IMG/VR virus record: IMGVR_UViG_3300020445_000076
Span: 1 to 23,857 of that record
Strand: one strand, 5' to 3'
Origin: a virus
DNA: 23,857 nucleotides
Position numbers and translations under genes: made by a program. The notes beneath the pieces were generated by a model. The model had not been told where the DNA came from. It searched no databases and saw nothing but the letters and a program-made list of their open reading frames with translations. Below, piece by piece: positions 7,630 to 13,869 of this stretch. Every line of letters starts with the position of its first letter. Position 1 is the first letter of the stretch.

Positions 7630-8304
7630 CTAATCATCCGTGTGAATGTTGACTGCTTCTGCATATAATGCTTCAGTTGCCATGCCTGGTTCTCTATCAA
7701 ACCATCCTGTAGCAATATACTTATCACGATCACCAGTTAGGAAACCACCTCTATGAGCATGAGTATAATTCGCTGGCCAAATAAGTACTGTACCTATTCT
7801 AGGTTGTTGTGAAAACTTTTGATGGAAGAACTCTGTGGCACCACCATGATCTGCTCTAATATCATTCAAATATACCATCCAAGCACATACTCTATCACGA
7901 TATGCAAAGCATCCATCCTCACAATGCCAGTAATGATATCCACCACCAGGTGCAGTTCTCTGTACCTTACAACTCCATGATGATACTGGATCTGTTTCTC
8001 TTATTAAAGCAGGATATGTGTCTGCATACTCAGTAAAACACTGACCAATAACCTTATTCAAGTCTTGAACAACTGTTAGGTTGACACGTTCCATAAAGCA
8101 TTGGATATCATCTCTCTGCATCTTGCCACCTCTACCCTTAAACTGTTGTTCAGAAGTTTTAAAGGTACCTTTGGTGAACTTCTTTCCTAAAACATCAGGA
8201 GAATATCTGACAGAATACCAGTATTCAAACTCATCAATGATTATTTGGCATAACTCTGGGTCAACTGCACCTTCCCAGATTCCAATATGTTCTTCTAATT
8301 TCAT
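7630..8304 (-). CDS. 2OG-Fe(II) oxygenase (prolyl 4-hydroxylase-like)
   Basis: A 224-residue protein with the double-stranded beta-helix pattern of 2-oxoglutarate/Fe(II) dioxygenases. Candidate iron ligands are H127 and E129 in YWHCEDG and a distal His (H182 or H184) in YTHAHRG, with K195 in DKYIATGWF as the probable 2-oxoglutarate anchor. The central VYLND and GGATEF segments are typical of the prolyl-4-hydroxylase-like group. The HxE triad instead of the commoner HxD is noteworthy. The substrate is unknown; protein or nucleic acid hydroxylation are both possible. It overlaps the gp47 stop by four bases (ATGA), so it is coupled to the Mre11-like subunit. Such genes are frequent in marine cyanophages. 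Confidence 0.87.
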   Translation of the reverse strand: MKLEEHIGIWEGAVDPELCQIIIDEFEYWYSVRYSPDVLGKKFTKGTFKTSEQQFKGRGGKMQRDDIQCFMERVNLTVVQDLNKVIGQCFTEYADTYPALIRETDPVSSWSCKVQRTAPGGGYHYWHCEDGCFAYRDRVCAWMVYLNDIRADHGGATEFFHQKFSQQPRIGTVLIWPANYTHAHRGGFLTGDRDKYIATGWFDREPGMATEALYAEAVNIHTDD

Positions 8305-9323
8305 ACTTGTGCCTCAAGATATAGAGATTTCAAAATTGCAAATATATCATCCTTGTTTTCCAACTCTGCAACACACCTTTCCAATGTAGTCAGTGTGTCC
8401 TCGGTTTCTATTGCTTCATCAACATCATCTAGATCTATAGTAAGATCTTCAACAATTTTAAGATCAGCACAACCCATCTGTTGTAGGTTATGTACCATTA
8501 TATCAAAGAATTCCTGATCGGTTTTCTTCTCAACAACTAATTTAACAAAGGATCCTTTCAAATTACCAGGTAGTTTTATCTTCCTAGTGTCATCATAATA
8601 TATCTTTTGAAAAATATTATAAGGATTAGGTAGGAATGTTAACTTAGTTGTATCAGTATTTAGAACATGGAACCCACGTTGTTGACCGTAGTCACCCCAG
8701 TATAATTGGTACGGATTACCCAAGTAATTAACGTTACCCCTACGGGATTTCATATGAAAATGACCTGAACATACTAACTTAAACTTTTCAAATATACTAG
8801 GGTCATCACCATGATCCATTACGTGACCTGGTATTGCCTCAAATCCATTGAGTTCTAGGTGTCCCATACATATATCTGCATCACTCTCCTCAATACACCT
8901 TAGTGTTTCATTTCTATTATCATCACATATCCAAGGAATGAGTAGAATAGATTGACCATCATAATTAATTTCACGAGGGGTATCTACAACATTAATATTG
9001 TCATACTCACTCAACAATAGACTAGGAGAATTAACCCGAAGTGTATTTTTAAAATAGATATCATGATTACCAATCAACATATCCATATGAATACCCCTTT
9101 CGGCAAGAGGGGTAAACCACATATCCTTTGCTGACTCTAACGAATTATAATTTATACTCTTTCTCTTATCAAATGAATCACCTAGGCATAACACATTGGT
9201 GATTTCATACTTATCAATAAATGGTATTACAATCTTCTCATAAAATTTTCGATACTTATCCAGAAACACTTGGTTGTCATTACGTACCCCAAAGTGTTGA
9301 TCGGTAATAATAAGAAGTTTCAT
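8301..9323 (-). CDS. gp47: Recombination nuclease subunit gp47 (Mre11/SbcD-like)
   Basis: Metallophosphoesterase subunit of the gp46/gp47 end-processing nuclease. The protein has 340 residues (T4 gp47 is 339). The phosphoesterase motifs appear in order: TDQHFG with D8 and H10, GDSFDKR with D49, GNHD at 85-88, GHLEL, and SGHFH. These residues bind the two manganese ions in the family. The start is immediately next to the gp55 stop and the stop overlaps the oxygenase start. The presence of all motifs argues for an active nuclease. Confidence 0.96.
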   Translation of the reverse strand: MKLLIITDQHFGVRNDNQVFLDKYRKFYEKIVIPFIDKYEITNVLCLGDSFDKRKSINYNSLESAKDMWFTPLAERGIHMDMLIGNHDIYFKNTLRVNSPSLLLSEYDNINVVDTPREINYDGQSILLIPWICDDNRNETLRCIEESDADICMGHLELNGFEAIPGHVMDHGDDPSIFEKFKLVCSGHFHMKSRRGNVNYLGNPYQLYWGDYGQQRGFHVLNTDTTKLTFLPNPYNIFQKIYYDDTRKIKLPGNLKGSFVKLVVEKKTDQEFFDIMVHNLQQMGCADLKIVEDLTIDLDDVDEAIETEDTLTTLERCVAELENKDDIFAILKSLYLEAQV

Positions 9324-9803
9324 TCAATTCCGCATGTTGGTTTCTATACGTGCCTTGATTGTGTTCATTTCAGAATGACTATGATCACCATCAGAGTGGA
9401 ACACCTCGTCAAAACCTTTCTTCTCGATCAGTTTATCCTTAATGTCCATCTGCCTTTTCTCCTTAGAGATTCGTCGCAGATACGCATAGTACACTATCTG
9501 AGTGAAATATGCAAACGGGTTGCTTGACTTCGCTGGATCAAAATTGTAAATGTATTGTACACAGTTCTCAATCCCATCACCAATCATGTCTTCTTTATAC
9601 ATGTAATTGATAAAGTTAGGACGGTAAGATAAATGTGTAGCAATTTTCAGAAAGCACTCACCAATATACTCAGTAATTCTTGGCTTCTTTAAACCTTTCT
9701 TCTCCGCAATCTGTATTCTATCACGGTACTTTACAAGCTCTGCTAAGAACTTCTTATTATCAACGTAATGTTGCTTCTTTTTAGGAGCCATAGATATTGT
9801 CAT
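9324..9803 (-). CDS. gp55: Late transcription sigma factor gp55
   Basis: Divergent sigma70-family factor that directs host RNA polymerase to the TATAAATA late promoters, in T4 with gp33 and the gp45 clamp. The protein has 159 residues (T4 gp55 is 185). The region DGIENCVQYIYNFDP followed by FAYFTQIVYYAYLRRI corresponds to sigma region 2. The chosen ATG at 9803 lies about 14 bases after AAGGAAGG; an ATG four codons later (MAPKKKQ) is possible. The C-terminus is polar (KARIETNMRN) and shows no obvious hydrophobic clamp-binding tail. The gene has its own sigma70-type promoter just upstream, so it can be made before late promoters fire. Confidence 0.92.
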   Translation of the reverse strand: MTISMAPKKKQHYVDNKKFLAELVKYRDRIQIAEKKGLKKPRITEYIGECFLKIATHLSYRPNFINYMYKEDMIGDGIENCVQYIYNFDPAKSSNPFAYFTQIVYYAYLRRISKEKRQMDIKDKLIEKKGFDEVFHSDGDHSHSEMNTIKARIETNMRN

Positions 9804-9827
9804 TATTGGTGTTATGCACCTTCCTTA

Positions 9828-9856
9828 ATATTACAATACCTATAGGTATTTGTCAA
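9828..9856 (-). promoter_or_regulatory. Sigma70-type promoter for gp55 with palindromic spacer
   Basis: On the minus strand a perfect -35 TTGACA (9851-9856) is followed by a 17-base spacer and TAATAT (9828-9833) as -10, four of six matches with ideal spacing. Sixteen of the 17 spacer bases form a perfect palindrome, AATACCTATAGGTATT (9835-9850). The -35 overlaps the TGA stop of the upstream gene. The predicted start lies about 20 bases before the gp55 ATG. The palindrome could be an operator or could simply shape the spacer. Confidence 0.65.
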
Positions 9857-10314
9857 GATTTCTTCTTGTCAGATGAGGGTGCTTTGTACATTTTTTCGAG
9901 GAGATTTCTAGCGTTACCTACGGTTCCCAAAGAACCCATATCTTTATTCATTGTGCGTCCATACTCGTTATCAGATTCAGCCATACCTTTCTCACCTCGT
10001 AAGAAATTCTTATAGGCAAAAATCCCTGTCTTACTCAACGGTGCAATAGATATTATATCCTTTTCAGTAACAATATAAAACTCTTCTTCTGAAAAGAAAT
10101 GCCATTTAATTATTGCTATCCCTACACCTACCTGCTGATCCTTCGCAACTTCAACCTGTTTAATTTTACCAGGATTACTGATAAAAATCATAGACGTTCC
10201 CTTATTCTTCTCCTCAATATCTTCCGTGCATATCATTTCACCAACGATCTCCTCACCGTTAGTTAATTTGATTACACCATAGAACTCTTTATCGTGTTGT
10301 ATGTAACTGATCAT
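9853..10314 (-). CDS. Sm-like small protein downstream of uvsW
   Basis: A 153-residue protein with an N-terminal segment that reads like an Sm-like strand pair (YGVIKLTNGEEIVGEMI, residues 12-28), followed by further strands to about residue 91 and a polar, Lys-rich C-terminal tail (YKAPSSDKKKS). Sm-like folds bind RNA or serve as ring scaffolds; an RNA role here is inference from the strand pattern only. It overlaps the uvsW stop by four bases (ATGA), and its own stop lies in the -35 box of the gp55 promoter. No membrane segment is visible. The gene is real by operon structure; its function is unknown. Confidence 0.78.
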   Translation of the reverse strand: MISYIQHDKEFYGVIKLTNGEEIVGEMICTEDIEEKNKGTSMIFISNPGKIKQVEVAKDQQVGVGIAIIKWHFFSEEEFYIVTEKDIISIAPLSKTGIFAYKNFLRGEKGMAESDNEYGRTMNKDMGSLGTVGNARNLLEKMYKAPSSDKKKS

Positions 10315-11765
10315 TTGAATTTAATCTTAGTGACCTCATAATCAAACTTTTCCTCTTGGTATATCTTGATCCTTTCAACCAGATGTCTTAGAGTATAGTT
10401 ATGTCTTGATCCTCTAGAACAATCATCCGCAATATCATATAGTACTGCTTGTGATTTGTTCTCACCTTTACGTAAAACACGACCAATTGATTGTAGGTTG
10501 CGGATACGAGACTTAGAAGGAGACGCAAAGATTACGTTATGAAGATTCCGAATATTAATACCAGTTGAGAAGGTTCCGTATGATGCAATTATTATAGCAT
10601 CAACTTGTGTTTCACACAATTCACGAACTTCTTCACGTTCGGAGGCTTCTACACCACCGTGGATATAAAAAACCTTTCGATTTTCTTCCACATTACTATT
10701 TATAACGTTATATAACGGATCACCATGTTTCTCCACGTAATTAAAGAGGATTAGCGTATTCCCTTCGAGATCACACGCAAGTTTTGTGATGAATTTATTC
10801 CGTTTTGTATTGGAAACTATCCAATCCATCTCCTGTTGATAGTCATCGAAGGGTACATACCCATGTTTTAACAGTAAACAGCGGACCTTTAACTTAGTTA
10901 AGGTACCTGCCTTCATTAAATCCGCAGTCTTAGTTACCTGATTACATCTACCAAACAATCCTTCCAATACTAACTTATGAGTCTGCATACCATCTAAAGT
11001 ACCAGTCAAACCTATACGATATCGTGCATCATGACACTTATTTAAGATACCTGTTAGCGATTTAGCCTTGTATAGATGTGCTTCATCCCCGATAATGACA
11101 TCAAAACGTTGAAAGTACTTACGGGGTTGCTTATAAATGCTCTGCCAAGTACTAATAACGACTGGAGCAGGGTCAAACTTGTCCGCACCAGCCATGATTT
11201 TGTGAACTTCATTTGCACTCCATCCATATTTTTGAAAGTCTTTACTCATTTGTTCGACAAGACTGGTGGTAGGTACAATAATTAGTACTTCCCTACCCAC
11301 CTTTCTATGCCATCTAACTAAACAATATATTATTAAACTCTTCCCCGATCCCGTGGGGGATAATAGAAGTTGGCGATTGTTCTTAATCGCTGAGAATACT
11401 GCTCTGAGTTGGTAATCTCTGATTTTGAAAGGGAGTCCGAGAGATCTAACAAAGCTCGCAGTACTTTCAGGTGTGACATAATCTTCTTTCTCGTTAGGTT
11501 TACCGTAGTTTTCATCGCTTTCAATCTGATATATGTACCCTCTTTCTTTTAAGAAATCAGTTACGTAATCAAATAGTCCAGCATATATTTCACCAGTAGC
11601 AGGTGAATATAAACGTATCTTACCATCCCAAACGTGACTTCGGTAGTGTGGCATATACTTAGCGTTGGGTACATCAAAGCAAAAATGATCTGCTAGTTCT
11701 TGATGAACGTGTTGCTCCGCATTTACCTTAAGGTAAACTTCGTTCTTCTTCTTTATAACTGTCAT
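10311..11765 (-). CDS. uvsW: DNA/RNA helicase UvsW
   Basis: Superfamily 2 helicase that in T4 unwinds R-loops and branched DNA, switching origin replication to recombination-dependent replication. The protein has 484 residues (T4 UvsW is about 500). After an N-terminal domain of about 110 residues, the motifs are Walker A SPTGSGKS at 136-143, DEAH at 227-230, motif III GLTGT at 252-256 and motif VI SIGRVLRKG in the C-terminal half. Its start overlaps the uvsY stop by one base (TAATG), and its end overlaps the next gene by four bases, so uvsY, uvsW and the Sm-like gene are translated together. Confidence 0.96.
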   Translation of the reverse strand: MTVIKKKNEVYLKVNAEQHVHQELADHFCFDVPNAKYMPHYRSHVWDGKIRLYSPATGEIYAGLFDYVTDFLKERGYIYQIESDENYGKPNEKEDYVTPESTASFVRSLGLPFKIRDYQLRAVFSAIKNNRQLLLSPTGSGKSLIIYCLVRWHRKVGREVLIIVPTTSLVEQMSKDFQKYGWSANEVHKIMAGADKFDPAPVVISTWQSIYKQPRKYFQRFDVIIGDEAHLYKAKSLTGILNKCHDARYRIGLTGTLDGMQTHKLVLEGLFGRCNQVTKTADLMKAGTLTKLKVRCLLLKHGYVPFDDYQQEMDWIVSNTKRNKFITKLACDLEGNTLILFNYVEKHGDPLYNVINSNVEENRKVFYIHGGVEASEREEVRELCETQVDAIIIASYGTFSTGINIRNLHNVIFASPSKSRIRNLQSIGRVLRKGENKSQAVLYDIADDCSRGSRHNYTLRHLVERIKIYQEEKFDYEVTKIKFK

Positions 11766-12199
11766 TAGAAACCTGCTTCAAATTTCCTCAAGTCAATAAC
11801 GTTCTTGATAGTATACCCACGGTTGGATATCTGTCTGAGAACTCCTTCTATGTAGTAGATACAGGTTTCTATATAATCTAATTTTTGTCGGGCTTTACAC
11901 CACTCATCATCAGCATAAACGTACTTATCTAAGTCACCTTTAAGTACTTTATGTTCAAATGGTTTCTCTTTATACACTGATGCTGGTGATTTACCAGCAT
12001 AATATTCATACTTTTCTTTAGAAATACGATTCAAAGTGACATTAGCATCGCTCAACATCAATTTAAATGTACTATGATAACTCATCCATCTCTGGTGTAG
12101 ACCAGGAACGGCAAGTGCTTGATTAACTAAGTCATTTTCATCTAATGGAGCATCCATTGCCCACTGTTCTTGGATGCGTTCAAGATTCAATACAGCCAT
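11765..12199 (-). CDS. uvsY: Recombination mediator UvsY
   Basis: Mediator protein that loads the UvsX recombinase onto gp32-coated single strands. The protein has 144 residues (T4 UvsY is 137) and shares its layout: an N-terminal DNA-binding helical part, a YYAG segment near the centre (T4 has YYSG) and a C-terminal ISNRGYTIKNVIDLRKFEAG, where T4 has a matching RGFAIKHIQDMRAFEAG. It follows the 12203 structural gene after 3 bases and is coupled to uvsW. uvsX itself is not in this window. The C-terminal match makes the call secure. Confidence 0.93.
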   Translation of the reverse strand: MAVLNLERIQEQWAMDAPLDENDLVNQALAVPGLHQRWMSYHSTFKLMLSDANVTLNRISKEKYEYYAGKSPASVYKEKPFEHKVLKGDLDKYVYADDEWCKARQKLDYIETCIYYIEGVLRQISNRGYTIKNVIDLRKFEAGF

Positions 12200-12202
12200 T
12201 AT

Positions 12203-12772
12203 TTAAGTCAGTTTTGTATTACGTGCTCCCTCTAGTTTTTGAATTTCGTATGATCTGTACTGGAAAGTAACAGATGCAGCAGCATAGTCAGAACCATCAA
12301 CCGTTGCATTAAAATCCAATGCACTAAGATTTGTTGGTATTATATCATAAAATACAACTTGGAAGTTGGATTTAAAATTAGAATTTAATACAGTAAGTGT
12401 AGCATCAGCATATCTAGTTTCATTTCCAACTTGTCCTGAAACTATTGTGCTTTGAGCATCCATAAATTGTCTACGTTCCTTAAGATTATCTGGTGCACCA
12501 AGACCTCTAATCCAGTTGTGTAGTATTAGATAGTTCTCAATGTCTTCATCTACAATGAACTGAAGATTAAATGGATCGTATGTTATATTTCCATCAGTAG
12601 GAATTGAACGACCTAGCATAGTAGGTTGTTCTAATATCCCTAAATTGATAGAAGGAATATTTGCAGACTGTGATAGATAGGCAACCTTCGGATATTTTGC
12701 CAGCACAAATTTGAACCCTATCGGAGATAGGAAATTCTTATTTGCTATTTGTTGTTTCCAAGCAGTACCCAT
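12203..12772 (-). CDS. Tail-tube-like virion structural protein
   Basis: A 189-residue protein with the pattern of the tail tube fold: PKVAYLSQSANIPSINLG resembles the first strands, and LQFIVDEDIENYLILHNWI matches the strand-helix element found in tube and tube-initiator proteins such as T4 gp19, gp48 and gp54. It ends with a strand FQYRSYEIQ, as in tube proteins. It could be a second tube, a tube initiator or a tail terminator. It has a good late promoter octamer 23 bases upstream of its ATG (12795-12802), consistent with a structural role, yet it is coupled to the recombination gene uvsY. The fold is fairly sure; the exact role is not. Confidence 0.75.
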   Translation of the reverse strand: MGTAWKQQIANKNFLSPIGFKFVLAKYPKVAYLSQSANIPSINLGILEQPTMLGRSIPTDGNITYDPFNLQFIVDEDIENYLILHNWIRGLGAPDNLKERRQFMDAQSTIVSGQVGNETRYADATLTVLNSNFKSNFQVVFYDIIPTNLSALDFNATVDGSDYAAASVTFQYRSYEIQKLEGARNTKLT

Positions 12773-12794
12773 TAGTTCACGCAGGTCTCCGTAT

Positions 12795-12802
12795 TATTTA
12801 TC
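12795..12802 (-). promoter_or_regulatory. T4-type late promoter (GATAAATA)
   Basis: The octamer GATAAATA matches the NATAAATA consensus bound by gp55-type RNA polymerase. It lies 23 bases upstream of the tail-tube-like gene ATG and overlaps the stop codon of the preceding gene. It would drive the 12203 structural gene and, by read-through, uvsY and uvsW late in infection. Confidence 0.7.
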
Positions 12803-13046
12803 GTCTCACCACAGCGGGAACATCCCCATCATCATCGTCATCTTCTTCATCAAAGTTTACAACCATTAACTCCTCACCCCATGCTACACCTTCCATCTCT
12901 GGATGTGGAGCAGGAACCCTATACTTCTGTTGAGGTTTCTCCATCTGTTCATTGATGGATTTAATATTGGCATACATCAATCCAAAAGCAGCACCGAATA
13001 ATACTACCGATACTGCTAGAAATAATATAGCCATTACTGTTGTCAT
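12798..13046 (-). CDS. Small membrane protein
   Basis: An 82-residue protein with one strong N-terminal membrane segment (residues 4-26, AILFLAVSVVLFGAAFGLMY) followed by a charged region and a run of acidic residues near the C-terminus (EEDDDDDG). It lacks a lipobox or clear cleavage site, so it is probably anchored with the acidic tail inside or outside the membrane. I do not recognise a family. A CTAAATA element lies 17 bases upstream. It is the last of four small genes between gp23 and the tube-like gene. Confidence 0.75.
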   Translation of the reverse strand: MTTVMAILFLAVSVVLFGAAFGLMYANIKSINEQMEKPQQKYRVPAPHPEMEGVAWGEELMVVNFDEEDDDDDGDVPAVVRR

Positions 13047-13061
13047 TTCAAAACCTTTCTT

Positions 13062-13277
13062 TTATTTAGAAAGTTTACCTTTGAAGTATGCTTTAAAGTA
13101 TGACACTATGCCATTAGTTGTAACTTGTTTACCTACCCATTCATCAGCACACTCATAGATTGCTCTCTCATTCTTACCATTAAAGAACTCCGCTTTAAGG
13201 ATTTTGAGTGCACTTGCTCGAACTTTCATTTGTTCTGGAGTATACCTCCAGTCACCTGGATTTTCTGTTGGTGTCAT
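13062..13277 (-). CDS. Small conserved soluble protein
   Basis: A 71-residue basic protein that I do not recognise. The first part is polar (MTPTENPGDWRYTPEQM) and the rest is predicted helical, ending in a Lys-rich tail (YFKAYFKGKLSK). It overlaps the preceding 108-residue membrane protein by four bases (ATGA), so the two are translationally coupled and may act together. No metal or catalytic motif is visible. Coupling and codon pattern support a real gene. Confidence 0.7.
   Translation of the reverse strand: MTPTENPGDWRYTPEQMKVRASALKILKAEFFNGKNERAIYECADEWVGKQVTTNGIVSYFKAYFKGKLSK
13063..13069 (-). promoter_or_regulatory. Late-promoter-like element (CTAAATA)
   Basis: CTAAATA differs from ATAAATA only in the first base. 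It lies 17 bases upstream of the 82-residue membrane protein start and overlaps the stop codon of the preceding gene. The same heptamer recurs upstream of three other genes in this window. Confidence 0.4.
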
Positions 13278-13600
13278 AATCTTGGGATGTAACCTTTTGC
13301 TTGTTGAACTAAAGGTATTATATCATGCTCTACTCTTTCTATTATATCATCGATCACATTAACGTCAATATCTAGGAACGGTGGGATGATACCAAGTATA
13401 CGAAGCAACCCATCAAGGAATAATGCAAGGCATGTGAATCCAAGGATCATACTAATAATAGTTGCCTCCCTATTATGCTTACGCATTGATTCCTCATCTA
13501 TTGCACGTGCTTCTTCTACTGCTGCACGTATCAACACATCAACTTCTTCTTTGGTGTAACAAAGATGAGGTAATATTTTCTTAATTGCCTCTTCAGTCAT
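13274..13600 (-). CDS. Small membrane protein with amphipathic ends
   Basis: A 108-residue protein with a helical, acidic N-terminus containing EEVDVLIRAAVEEARA, a membrane segment at about residues 47-73 (IISMILGFTCLALFLDGLLR, then ILGIIPPF), and a C-terminal amphipathic part (DIIERVEHDIIPLV). The segment may be a single span or a short hairpin. It could be a lysis-related protein or a membrane anchor, but nothing in the sequence settles this. It overlaps the next gene by four bases (ATGA). Its own ribosome binding site is weak, which suggests coupling to the short gene just upstream. Confidence 0.72.
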   Translation of the reverse strand: MTEEAIKKILPHLCYTKEEVDVLIRAAVEEARAIDEESMRKHNREATIISMILGFTCLALFLDGLLRILGIIPPFLDIDVNVIDDIIERVEHDIIPLVQQAKGYIPRL

Positions 13601-13615
13601 AAAACTACTGTATCA

Positions 13616-13780
13616 TTACATATAATATTCGTCAAGTATATCCAAAGCTTTGTACAAATACTTGTTTGCTCCCACGCATTCCCACTCACCCATCTCATTG
13701 CGGGTGCATTTGTCATCTAATTCGTGTTTAAGTCTCAATAACTTGTCTGTCATTGCAACTTTGTTTAGCCTACCGTTCAT
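13616..13780 (-). CDS. Very short hypothetical protein
   Basis: An ORF of 54 residues from the ATG at 13780 (MNGRLNKVAMTDK), or 45 residues from an internal ATG at 13753. The product is polar and helical with two Cys (C25 and C35) and a Tyr-rich end (DILDEYYM). The longer start is preferred because a CTAAATA element lies 23 bases upstream, the same distance as at two other late genes here. It is the first gene after the gp23 terminator and lies 15 bases from the next gene. No family is recognised. Confidence 0.5.
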   Translation of the reverse strand: MNGRLNKVAMTDKLLRLKHELDDKCTRNEMGEWECVGANKYLYKALDILDEYYM

Positions 13781-13802
13781 GGCTATACCTATTCTACATG
13801 AA

Positions 13803-13809
13803 TATTTAG
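13803..13809 (-). promoter_or_regulatory. Late-promoter-like element (CTAAATA) after the gp23 terminator
   Basis: CTAAATA lies directly downstream of the gp23 terminator and 23 bases before the ATG at 13780. Its placement right after a terminator supports a role in restarting transcription for the small gene cluster. It is one base off the NATAAATA consensus. Confidence 0.45.
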
Positions 13810-13821
13810 GTATACTAGCAT

Positions 13822-13847
13822 AAAAAAGGCACCCCGTAGGGTGCCTT
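13822..13847 (-). terminator. Strong intrinsic terminator after gp23
   Basis: On the minus strand AAGGCACCC pairs with GGGTGCCTT across the 4-base loop TACG, a 9-bp GC-rich stem, followed directly by a run of six T (13822-13827, two of which are in the stem). It starts 23 bases after the gp23 stop. This is a textbook rho-independent terminator and would end the very abundant capsid transcript. Confidence 0.92.
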
Positions 13848-13869
13848 GTGTGTATATCGGTATATCGAT

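Noticed and set aside
10697-10704. A perfect TATAAATA inside uvsW
   Set aside because: It lies well inside the coding sequence with no gene start nearby, so it is probably chance.
13781-13869. Possible tRNA or small RNA around the gp23 terminator
   Set aside because: The only structure is the terminator hairpin; no cloverleaf could be drawn.
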